Assembly: GCA_029817715.1 (NCBI GenBank)
Contig: JARUPY010000533.1
Coordinates: forward strand, 1,632,001 to 1,696,000
From: Melastoma dodecandrum
Lineage: Eukaryota; Streptophyta; Magnoliopsida; Myrtales; Melastomataceae
DNA: 64,000 nt
Direction of reading: 5' to 3'
Position numbers and translations under genes: made by a program. Numbering within the stretch: position 1 is the first letter of the stretch; each line of letters begins with the position of its first letter. Shown here piece after piece: positions 40,101-50,153 of this stretch. The notes beneath the pieces were generated by a model that was given only the letters and a program-made list of their open reading frames with translations, searched no databases and was not told where the DNA came from.

Positions 40101-41040
40101 GGAATGGGAATGCACTCGAGTTATTGGTATTAGTATACATTTCATGTCCCTGTATCTTAGGAAAAGAAAACTGTCTCTCCTGCGCGAGCGGAAATCAACA
40201 ACCGCGAGGAGGAGATGACACGATGATGCGGGAAAACAAATGCACCGCGTGCTTCTATCACCTCGTCGTCGGTCGGATAAGGTTCGCGAAAGGGGAGTGG
40301 CCATTGGCCGGCCGTTACTGAGGGATGACGACGAGGACAACATCGGGCATTCTGTTTTCCGGTGTCGTATTTGATGGCCCTTGTCTTATTTAAAGGGGGT
40401 TGGGACGGGTACATCGCCTTGTTTCTTCCCATGCTAATTTTGGGCCCGGTTCATAAAAGTCTCAATAAATTAATTCCAATGCTGTACGTTGGGATGCCAT
40501 CGAGAATTAGATATCGGCATTCAAGAAGGGAGCTGTCAAATTGTGGTCAATTCGTTTGGTCTTGCCACAACAATTTGCGATATGGCAATGTTATGATCTG
40601 ACCGTATTTTTAGAATTGCAGTACCCTAAATTTTCGGACCGATATCGGAGTCGACACTGCTCAAAGATGTTGGCGAGTAAATCTTCTAGCGAGGCCATCT
40701 GTTCCGGGGATCTCACATAGCTTCGATGATTCTGGACTTTTCTCGAAGAAGACGAGGACGACTTCACTAAGCTGCCTGCATTGCATATGTGGAATGAAAC
40801 AGGCTGCTGGGAGGACAATACAGGGCTTGGCTGTATTAACTAATATTAGCCGCAGTTAAAATCCAAAACTCTTTCCGACAACCACATACTGACACGTAAT
40901 CCGGACTCCCGAATGTCATCCACTCCCGGCCATTGAATCTCCTTCACACCTTTGCCCAAAATCTAGCGGGCAAAAGAAATCACACCCGCCGCGAATTTCC
41001 CAGGCAGCGGAGATTCTTAGCTCCCCACAGAGCATAGAGA
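37117..41040. other. Large AT-rich intergenic region
   Basis: About 3.9 kb upstream of both the WAT1-related gene and the MPH1-like gene. It holds T- and A-runs (for example near 38475-38500), short ORFs without family features, and no supported gene. A stretch near 37600-37860 has a more GC-rich, possibly mobile-element-derived look, but I could not identify it. Confidence 0.45.
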
Positions 41041-42166
41041 ATGGCCTGCGCGTCTCGTTCCCTGATGAACTTGACGCTATCCGCCAACGGCTGCACGTTC
41101 AAAGCTTCCCCTAAGTTCCTCTACAGACGATGCCAGGCCTCCAGGAAGCCTGATCCGAAGCTCATCGTCGTCAGGGCTTCGGCCGATGAATCCGACTGCA
41201 ACGAAGAGGAGTGCGCTCCTGACAAGGAGGTAGTGTTTCCTCCATGGATTGATTGCGAGTCCTGTTATGAGGGAGGGAGTGATCGTTTGTTTGTATGCTT
41301 CAAGGTTGGAAAGGTGAGCGTGGAGTGGCTTGCTGGGGAGAAGACCAAGGTGGTCGGGACGTATCCACCGAGGAAACGAGGGTGGACAGGTTACGTTGAG
41401 AAGGACACCGCTGGCCAAACTAACATCTACTCCGTCGAGGTACGTCAGGCTCTTACGAGTTCTTCCCAATTCGAGGACATTAACTAGGGAATACTATTCG
41501 GCTATGTGAAATCTGTTGGCATTTGCTGCTTGATAGAGTTTACGAATTTTTGCATGGTGATCTTCGTTAGCATTTTTCGGTACTCATTGCAGTGTTGATG
41601 ATTGACCATGCGTGGAATTTCATCTCTTTTTTGTGACCCGGAAAGTTATGCCAGACATCTCCACGGACATATGCATGAGATCGGTCCAATCGGCTTTGGA
41701 GTAGGTTTTATGAGCCTTGTGTCGATCGTGTTCGTCTGGCTATGCTCATAGTGTTTTTGCTTTCAAACTATAGCATGGTGTCTTGCCTATCCATTACCTA
41801 GTAAGATGATGGTTTTTGCAGCCAACAGTGTACGTAGCAGAGAGTGCTATAAGCTCAGGAAGTGCTAGTTCGTCTTCCGACGGCTCGGAAAACACGGTGG
41901 CCATCGCTGGTGGCCTCGCCCTCATTTTTGTTGCTGCTGCTCTTTTAGTCTTACGCCAGGTTGGCAACACCGAAAAGCTGGTGCAGACAGCCGAGTACTC
42001 GGGACAGTCGCTCAGTTACTACATAGACAAGTTCAAGCCACCAGAGATCATCCAAGTTTCAGCACCACCACCGAGTGACGTGCCATCTGCCCAGGCTGAA
42101 AGCCCTACTCCGGAAGTCCCTCAGATCCAAGCTGCCACTGGGGATCAGACGGAAGCCTCGTCTTGA
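41041..42166 (+). CDS. Chloroplast thylakoid-type membrane protein, MPH1-like
   Basis: Two exons, 41041-41439 and 41822-42166, join in phase 0 to give 247 residues. Residues about 1-48 are rich in Ser/Arg/Lys with few acids and end near IVVRASA, fitting a plastid transit peptide. A soluble conserved region follows (EVVFPPWIDCESCYEGG, VFVCFKVG-type strand, GWTGYVEKDTAGQTNIYSVE). A single hydrophobic span is at about 159-178 (VAIAGGLALIFVAAALLVL), and the tail is Pro-rich (PPPSDVPSAQAESPTPEVP). This layout matches what I recall of MAINTENANCE OF PSII UNDER HIGH LIGHT 1, so a role in photosystem II protection is possible. The name is a tentative recall; chloroplast location is better supported. 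Confidence 0.75.
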
Positions 42167-42567
42167 ATGCCACAGAGCTTTACTTTTGGAGGCAAGAGGG
42201 AGTTTGCTTTACCTGTTTCTACATAATACTACCTGTAAATGGATAATATACTTCTCGAATTGAAATTTGCCGGTAAAGTTGGACATTCCAAAAACCCTCC
42301 AACTTCTCTTCGAGGCTGAATCAAACTGAAAAAGAGGGCGGCAGCGTGCTTCAGTTTCTCTTGTTCTGCATCCAGGTTAAGATAACAAAGGAGTAATGCA
42401 AGGGCCAACGCATTGACAGTTGAACGCGCGGATATTCCCCACGTGTGTTTGTGTTCCAAACAGAATAGGAGGTTCGTGTTTCTCCATCGATGGAGATGAG
42501 GAAGAACGTGCATGTATTGCCATAATTTTTTGGATCCCTTCGGCCTGAGAATACTAGGGGAAGTGGT
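42167..42567 (+). other. MPH1-like gene 3' region up to the MULE
   Basis: Probable 3'UTR to about 42260, then non-coding DNA without recognised features up to the candidate target-site duplication at 42568-42575. Confidence 0.5.
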
Positions 42568-42575
42568 GCACATGG

Positions 42576-42970
42576 AGAGGTTTGTACGGATGAACAGTTA
42601 GTTTCCGAAAAAATTCGCGAAAAACGGTCAGAGTTTCATAAATTACGCAAAACCCGTCGATGGGGCACGTTTTGAAAACGCGCCCCTAAATAACAAAGAG
42701 GGCGGGTTCTCAAAACCCGCCCCTATGCGGGATGCGTAGTCCCCATTAAGGCGCATTTTGAGAACCCGTCCTCCCATGAAGACGGGTTCCTAAATCGCGT
42801 CACCCGGACACTTGAAAATTTTTCCAAGTGCCACGGAGGGACTGTCTTATTTCCAAAAGGGGCGGGTTCTCAAAACTTGCCCCTTTCCTATGGCCATCAG
42901 GGGCGGGTTCCGAAAACCCGCCCCTTTCTTATGCCCACCAGGGACGGGTTTTCAAAACTCGCCCCCGCCC
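42576..42970. repeat. Left terminal inverted repeat of the MULE with palindromic subrepeats
   Basis: Matches the right end in inverted orientation over about 390 bases, with small indels. Contains five palindromic units of the form GGGGCGGGTT-N-AACCCGCCCC (some imperfect) at about 42662-42686, 42700-42723, 42859-42883, 42900-42924 and 42941-42965, each able to fold into a GC-rich hairpin. Confidence 0.9.
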
Positions 42971-43530
42971 CGACTAAAGACGTCGAGGTCTTCCTCTCCC
43001 GACCTTGTTTCTTGTCGCCCCTCACGAAACCCTAACGCCCGAATCGCCCTAACGCCCGGCCGTCCGTCCTCCTCCCTCCCGACGTTGTTTCCCCCAGCCG
43101 TCCCTCCCTCCCTCGGGCCGTCCGTCCTCCCTCGGGCCGTCCGTCCTCCCTCCGGCCGTCCCTCTCTCCCTCCGGCCGTCCCTCCCGTCGTCCGTGCCGT
43201 CCATCTGTCATTGTAAGCGTTTATTATCGTTAAATTAGGTTTAGTTGATTTTTGAGTGATTTAACTATGTTTAGTTGAATTTAAGTAGGTTATTTAGGGA
43301 TATATGAAATTTAGTTGAATTTAAACTAGGGTTAGTTGAATTTAGGGATATATGAAATTTGGTTTAATTTAGGGTTAGTGGATATTTGGTTTATTTGAAT
43401 TTAGGGTTATTTGATTTTAAGGGTTATTTGAATTTAGGGATTAATTGTACATTTTTTTAATAATTGTAGGTATTTGGAAGTGGAAAGAAGCTGTTATTCA
43501 TAGACATCGTAAGTATTATCTTACGTTTCA

Positions 43531-46204
43531 ATGTCGCACGTACATTTACTTTTGTATGGAAATGGGAAAGTTATTGATAGTGGTGAAGGAGTTGGTTATA
43601 GTAGGGGTCCGCTGAAACGTTTGAAGGTATCGGGTGATATCGATTATATGCAATTGGAAAGGGTTATTGCTAATGCAATGAGATTGAACGAAGGAAGTAG
43701 GTTGAAAATATGTCATAGATATCCCGTACCTTCGTATACCGCGTCTGGCATTAAGTTCGTCCTAGTACCTATTGGTGATGATGAGGATATGAGATTGTTG
43801 TGCGAATTTGCTACGTGCAATGGTGATCGCATTCAAGAAATATATGTTACATCAGTTTCTGCTTATTATGGCAATAAAGAGAGGGCGGAAAGTTCAAGAA
43901 ATATGCATGGTGGTAATGTGGGGAATGAGATCGTAGGAGTAAATGTGAATCAGGAGAGCTTTAATGTTGTGCATGATAACCCTGTAAATAGGAATGTGGG
44001 TGAAAATAGTCGTCGGTTGACTCCGATGTTCGAAGGATGTAGCCGTTGTGTTGGTAATGATGGGGATGGTGATAACGATGGGGATGGTCATGAATATGGT
44101 GATCATGAATATGATGATTATGAAGATGGTGATCCGTTTGAATGTTTGGAACGTGACTTAGGCGATCAAGGAGAGATGGACGAAATGATGTATCGGCAAT
44201 ATGAGAATGATATCCTTGAGTCTATAGTGAATTCTGATAATGACGTCGATACTGATGAGGAAATGTTTAAAGGAGTTGATTTGGGAAACGATGAAGAACG
44301 TGTGAATGTAAGTGATAATGAGGCTGGTCCGTCTAGAAAGAGGTTGGAGAAATCTCTACCTTTCTATCTTGATAATGGTGATACTGGGAAGGTGATTGTG
44401 GAGGAGGACGATGATGTTAGGATTATGGACGATCCTGAATCTGTGGTTGAATTTTGTAAAGGGATAAGGTTCAAAAATAAGAAAGAACTCATTAAGACGG
44501 TGAACACATTCTGCATCAAGAACCATTACAATTACGATATCGTCAAGATGGATAAGATTAGGTGGGCCGTGATTTGTTCTGAGAGTGCGGGTGGTTGCAA
44601 GTGGAGATTGCGCGGGAGGCAACGTTCTGGTGATCATGAGTTTGAAATAACAATTGTTGGTGAGCCACATACATGTTTAAATGCAGTGCTTACTCAAGAT
44701 CATCCTCGGATTGACTGTAACTTTATGACTCCACACTTTCGTGCTTTTGTTAAAGAATATCCTGAAGTGAAAGTATCGTTCCTACGGAATGTAATAAAGG
44801 AGAGATTCGGGTACGAAGTTAGTAGGAGACGTGTATGGGATGCGAAGAGGAAGGCAATTTCACTTGAATACGGTGATTGGGATGAATCCTATAATGAGTT
44901 GCCGCATCTTCTTAATGCAATTAGAATTGCCAACCCAGGAACAATTGTGGATTGGGGTGAATGTTGTAATGTTGGTGAAGTGGAGGATTTTTACTTTCAG
45001 AAAGTGTTTTGGGCGTTAGGTCAGTGTATTCAAGCATTTAAGCATTGTCGACCGGTGGTAAGCATTGATGGCACATTTCTATATGGTAAGTACAAGCATA
45101 AATTGTTAATTGCAAGTTCAATGGACGGAGAGAACCATATTGTGCCGCTTGCTTTTGCTTTGGTTGATGAAGAAAGCTACGACTCATGGAGTTGGTTCCT
45201 AAGATGTCTAAAGGGGTATGTTGTCGGTGGTAGGACTGGAGGTGTATGTTTAATTTCCGATAGACATTCCGGCATTCAAGCGGCCGTGAATGATCTTGAT
45301 GTTGGTTGGACTCCTCCGTTTGCGCATTAGCGATTTTGTCTTAGACATGTTGCAAGCAATTTCAATGCCAGGTACAAAAATGTAGTATGTAAGAGGAAGT
45401 TGGTAGCTGCAGGGAGGAAATCAATGACTTTGAAGTATAACAACATGATGAGAAGCTTGTTTCAAACAATGCCAGAAGCTGCCGAATTTTTCGCAGAGAT
45501 GAAGCGGAGCAGTGGACTTTGAGCGGAGATAGATTTTATAGATATGGTCTTATGACTACGAATTTGAGCGAGAGTTACAACTCCGTTATCAGAGGTGCAA
45601 GAAATCTTCTGGTTTCTGCTCTGGTAAGAAAAGTTTGGTATAACTGCGTTTCATATTGGATAGCCCGCCGAGATGATGCAGACTCTGCGTTGCAAATTGG
45701 CGAACTTTTCACATCCGTTTGTCAAACGAGGTTATGCAATGCCATGGAGAAAGCCAAACGATACGAAGTCGTTCTTCTCGATCGATAGGAGGGTAGATTT
45801 GAGGTCAAGACTAAAGGAAGACATCATGTGAAATATGTTTTTCTCCAAAATCGTAGATGCAGTTGTAAGAAGTGGCAAATATTTCGCATACCTTGTTCTC
45901 ATGCCTTGGCATGTTATGCATTCTTACATATTGATCATACGGCTGTCATTAGTCGATTCTACTCATTCGAGTGTCAGAAGGCTGTATATGCTTCTCGGTG
46001 GCATTCTTTTGATTGCAAAGAAGACTGGACGGAATATCGTTTTCCTAGAGTCAATCCTGACCCGATAAGAGTCAGACCACGTGGGCGGCCAAGGTCATCC
46101 CGTATACATAATGAAATGGATATTAGAGTTCGATCTCGGAGTAGTAGTTGCTCATTATGTAAGAAGGAAGGTCATAACCGACGTAGTTGCCCTAATCGTA
46201 ATAT
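43531..46204 (+). pseudogene. MURA-type MULE transposase, broken
   Basis: Domains in order: an N-terminal PB1-like region (MSHVHLLLYGNGKVIDSGEG); a long acidic Asn/Asp-rich linker; a MuDR DNA-binding domain (VEFCKGIRFKNKKELIKTV, with C residues in VICSESAGGCKWRLRG and EPHTC); and the MULE catalytic domain with the first two acidic residues visible (RPVVSIDGTFLYGKYKHKLL and LISDRHSGIQAAV). Then a SWIM zinc finger (CSCKKWQIFRIPCSHALACY) and a CCHC zinc knuckle (CSLCKKEGHNRRSC). Damage: TAG at 45328-45330 where a Tyr/His codon before RFCLRHVASNFN is expected; a frameshift near 45500 between FFAE and the QWTLSGDRFYRYG block; TAG at 45786-45788 just before EGRFEV. Cut-and-paste activity is therefore lost unless these are sequence errors. 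Confidence 0.92.
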
Positions 46205-46216
46205 TTGTAAGTTTTT

Positions 46217-46327
46217 ATTCAATGTTTTGAAATGCTATTACTATCTTATTCTTATTCAATGTTTTGAAATGCTATTACTGTCTTATTCTTATTCAATGTT
46301 TTGAAATGCTATTACTGTTATATTCTT
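46217..46327 (+). repeat. Three tandem copies of a 37-base unit inside the MULE
   Basis: Copies begin at 46217, 46254 and 46291 and share the core attcaatgttttgaaatg. They lie just after the zinc-knuckle coding part of MURA, in what is probably an intron or the 3' end of MURA. Confidence 0.9.
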
Positions 46328-46516
46328 ATGTTGTCCTAATCTTCTTAAATTGCGTTGCAGGAAATGCATCCAGGGCCAAGGAAGACGTCCATCCTTCATG
46401 CTCAAGGAGAGCATCGGTCTACGGCTATATAGGAAGCCGGCTATAATATGGTATGTCGATTTATTTATTTCAAAATCATTATATATTCATGCATTGTTTA
46501 CTAATTCGTATTCTCT

Positions 46517-48494
46517 TTGCAGAACAATGATCTAACATGCCGTAGGGTTGAAAAATCGCTAAAGGGACTTGCTAGCGATCCACGTATGGATGTCTACCTC
46601 CGTCAGGCAGGATTCTACGGAGTGGCGAAGCTTCCATTTATCTCTCTGGATTGGGCTTTGATTACTGCGTTAACGGAACGGTGGAGACCGGAGACGCACA
46701 CCTTCCACATGGTGCACGGTGAGATGACCGTGACCCTACAGGATATTGCTATACAGCTGGGATTGCCTGTAGATGGTAATGCAGTTATAGGTGACACCTC
46801 GATATCGGCAGTCGAGGTGTGTCATGAGTTGTTAGGACGTGTACCTGCTGGAGATAATATTAGGTCGGGTCGTATTAGACTAAGCTGGTTGACTCAAAAT
46901 TTCTCTGAGATTCCAGTAGATGCCACTGAGGAGGTGGTTCAGATGTACACGAGGGCGTACATCCTTCAGCTTATAGGTGGTATGTTGTCCACTACTAAGT
47001 CGGACAACTTAGTACACTATTCTGGTTGCCACTATTAGTTGATTTAGAGAGGACGGGACAGTATAGCTGGGGTAGTGCATGCCTAGCCTGGTTATATAGG
47101 AGCTTGTGCAAGGCGTCTCACCATAAGGCGTCATAGATCGAGGGCCCACTCATTTTACTACAGATTTGGGCGTGGGATAGATTCCCGCATGTAGCGCCTT
47201 TGAGACGTCGATATCCTTTCGTAGAGGATATGCATCTAAGTTATCGTTGGGCCGTAGCGAAGGATGTGCGCACGGTTGCGACGCATGTGCTTGCATCGTA
47301 CAGAGAGGCCTTCGACAGGCAAAGCTGTGATAAGGTACTCCTTACGATTGAATAAAGTAATTATATTTGATTGTGTCATATCTCCTTTTAACGTTCTCAA
47401 TGAAATATGCAGGTCATTTGGCATACCTACCCTGAACAGTTGATAAATATGCTTCCAGCTTACTGTCGGTCCGGCCAGATGATTTGGCATGCCCGTGTAC
47501 CCCTGATATGCTTCTACATAGTCGAATGGTACTTCCCAGATAGAGTAATCCATCAGTTCGGCGATCTGCAGCGGGTACCCGATCAGTGCGACACCAGCAA
47601 AGCTCTTCATCGCATTGATCTTCGTAGGAAGAATATGAACAACTGGAGGGAGATCCACCACAGTTTGTGGATATCTGGGAAGATCGGCTCAACTATGTCG
47701 TGCCACTGAAGTGGGATTCACGGAAGAAATATTCCAAGTGGTACGCGAATCATACTCGGCAATATATTTCCCATACAGGATCCATGCTGGGGAAAATGGT
47801 AAGTACATTACTTCTTTCTATTCGATTTTCCTTGTTTAACATATATTCATTTACGTCTTTCTTATTGTGTGACAACTGAAGAATTTTAGAAAGATCAAGC
47901 TACAATCTGACCAGCCAGAGCTCGTCTCTCTTGCCGAGGACTCCATGGAAATGCTCAGAGAGTACGGACCGGTTCGACTATATGGTCGAACCGGCGGCTT
48001 GGAAGACCAACCGGCGTTTGAGTTCGTGCCTCCACATGATGAACAGCACTTCGAGGGCGATGCTGGAGGAGGACAGCACTTCGAGCCAATTGACGAGGAG
48101 GACATGCCACATGAAGGACGGCCCTTCGACAGATATGTGGACATGCCACAAGCATATGACGATCCCGTATTTGACGAGGAGGGTCATGAAGTGCGGGAAG
48201 GGATGCGCATATCACAAATTACTCACGTGGATGCCAAGTAATGCACGCCACATTTTGAGGTTGGGTCGAGTTCGACTCCTGGAGCTCCAATTAAAGGAGC
48301 GGGAGAATTTGGATAAGTTCATTAAAATTTCGAAGTTTCGTTATAGTTAAACTCAACTAACATAACCGTTTCAGGTACGACCATCTCGAAGAGCCATCTC
48401 AAGTTACACAGCTATTCCCGGGCGACTCATCGGACCAGCGTCCCGTTCTCATATCATATGTGAGGAGGAGATCGAGTAGACGTAGAGGGAATTA
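46517..48494 (+). pseudogene. Plant mobile domain (PMD; MAIN/MAIL/PP7-long-form type) gene carried by the MULE, broken
   Basis: PMD proteins (MAIN, MAIL1, PP7-long types) act in genome stability and silencing, and the same domain occurs in transposons. Here the domain begins VYLRQAGFYGVAKLPFISLD and continues with ALITALTERWRPETHTFHM, EMTVTLQDIAIQLGLPVDG and IGDTSISAVEVCHELLG. After a frameshift near 47010 it resumes with WLPLLVDLERTGQYSWGSAC. A TAG near 47126 interrupts, followed by EGPLILLQIWAWDRFPHVAP. A second exon from about 47413 has MIWHARVPLICFYIVEWYFP and QFGDLQRVP; a frameshift near 47665 follows. The acidic/Phe-rich tail lies at about 47945-48240, and a last exon from about 48375 ends in a basic RRRSSRRRG tail at 48494. 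Same strand as MURA, about 300 bases downstream. Confidence 0.88.
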
Positions 48495-48664
48495 GAACTG
48501 TCTTCGTATTTATAAACCATTATGTACTTTGATGTTTGGATGTATTTCAGTGATGTTTTACACATAAATCAGTGCATTTTCTGAGCTGTGAAGTGTTTCC
48601 GATTGTTGTAACTAAAAATGTTTCGATCGAACAGGGATGGTTCCTAAAATAAATTAGACTTCAA

Positions 48665-49191
48665 CATAGCCGGGGCGGGGACGGGTTTTCAAAACCCGCC
48701 CCTTGTTATAGTAGGAAAGGGGCGGGTTTTGGGAACCCGCCCCTGGTGGGCATAGGAAAGGGGCGGGTTCCCAAAGCTCGCCCCTTATTCAGATGGGGCA
48801 GGGGCGGGTTTTGGGAACCCGCCCCTTTTGGGAATAAGAGGAAGCTCCCTCGTGCACTTGGAAAAATTTCCAAGTGTCCGGGGGGCGCTTTTTGGGAACC
48901 CATTTTCATGGGAGGACGAGTTCTCAAAACGAGCCTTAATGGTGAGTCCGGATCGCGTATAGGGGCGAGTTTTGGGAACCCGCCCCCGGGGGCGGGTTCC
49001 CAAAACCCGCCCTCTTTGTTATCCCGAGGGCACGTTTTCAAAACGCGCTCAATCGACGGGATTTCGGTGATTTACGAAACTTTTGCCGGCGAAAAAACGC
49101 GCTCAATCGACGGGATTTCGGTGATTTACGAAACTTTTGCCGTTTTTTGCGAATTTTTTTGGAAACTAACTGTTCATCCGTACAATCCTCT
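48665..49191. repeat. Right terminal inverted repeat of the MULE with palindromic subrepeats and a 54-base duplication
   Basis: Inverted counterpart of the left end, longer because of an extra tandem copy of a 54-base unit (starts at about 49044 and 49098). Palindromic units lie at about 48678-48702, 48719-48743, 48760-48784, 48801-48825, 48961-48987 and 48987-49012. Reading frames across both TIRs on either strand are products of these repeats, not genes. Confidence 0.9.
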
Positions 49192-49199
49192 GGACATGG

Positions 49200-50153
49200 A
49201 GCAGTGGTTTATGGGATGCACGTTTCAGGGGGAACGCGTTTTGTTCCTTCCATCTTCCAATTACTATGTCTTCAAGCTTTGATGAAAAGTTGACAAATTG
49301 GGATTAACCTGGTCATGTGTCTGTGGCTCCCCATGAATGTTTACTTGCAGGATGTCTTTCAGATATGCCATTGACATTGTCATAGTTCGGTCAACGCACC
49401 ACCCCAGTCCCAGATGGGCGTTATCCTGAACAGTACACGAACATCACAAAGTTCTTCAGCGTATAAACATCCCATTCCAATTACCGTGAGCTGTTGAGGC
49501 GATCTTGATGGATATCATGTCGGACTTCTTCCCGCTTTTGTAGCAATTAGATAGACACTGACATTGCAAGGAGGCTGGACCCGATTGAAGGCGGGTCGCT
49601 TATTTGAGGTGTTGACCTTGTCCCCTTCAATTAGTCGGCAGGTCTTGCTGACCTCAACAGGAATGAAACCAAAGGGAGAACTGTACTTAAGAAGAGCAGG
49701 AAATAAGTAATTATTTGAGTAACTCAAGACATCAAGCAAAAGCAAAACCTTACTTTTGGCATAACGACCATAAAGGATTCTGCTTTTCCATCAGTAGATC
49801 CAATCGGTAAATGATTTGATCATTTTCTTGATACTTTTAGTAAAACCTTGCGTTAGTATTCCTGTGGATAACACAAATCAAGAAGACTAACACAAGTTTG
49901 ACAGAAATGCGCATGCATGCACAAACTTTAGTACAACACAACTCGTAGGATACACCAGAAGGTAATCTAATGAGAAGACGAAGCATGTTAGTGATTGTAT
50001 TAATACCTAACAAATCAGGAGAGCTTCATTCTGGCTCATGCTGGACTTCATTTTAGACGTCTCTAGCTCTCCGAGGAGCAAGCAAATGGTCCGGCGATAA
50101 GTGCCCAAGAATCCCAAGGACGTTTGGTTTGGACGCTTATAAGCACAAGATAT
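49200..50153. other. Intergenic between the MULE and the PPR gene
   Basis: No gene or repeat recognised; the part nearest 50153 should be the PPR gene 3'UTR. Confidence 0.5.

Larger units (their letters stand above)
42576..49191 (+). mobile_element. Mutator-like element (TIR-MULE) carrying MURA transposase and a plant mobile domain gene
   Basis: A 6.6-kb element bounded by long inverted repeats. The left end begins agaggtttgtacggatgaac and the right end is its near-exact complement, ending at 49191. The near-identical flanks gCacatgg (42568-42575) and gGacatgg (49192-49199) are a candidate 8-base target duplication with one difference. Inside are a MURA-type transposase (43531-46204) and a PMD gene (46517-48494) in the same orientation. 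The TIRs span at least 390 bases and are packed with hairpin-forming GC-rich subrepeats. Both genes carry stops and frameshifts, so this copy should be unable to move by itself. Confidence 0.9.

Noticed and set aside
42812..43216. Open frame with Pro/Gly-rich repeats at the left end of the MULE
   Set aside because: It is the translation of the palindromic TIR subrepeats and the CCTCCGGCCGTC-type simple repeat; no start context or family.
43894..44106. Minus-strand Ile/Thr-rich frame
   Set aside because: Antisense of the Asp/Asn/Gly-rich linker of MURA.
42576..49191. CRISPR-like interpretation of regularly spaced GC palindromes
   Set aside because: Plant nuclear context, repeats are TIR subrepeats of a MULE with irregular spacing and homologous spacers.
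48706..49282. Open frames on both strands with repeated WEPAPF-like peptides
   Set aside because: Produced by the hairpin repeats of the right TIR; the same symmetry yields ORFs on both strands.
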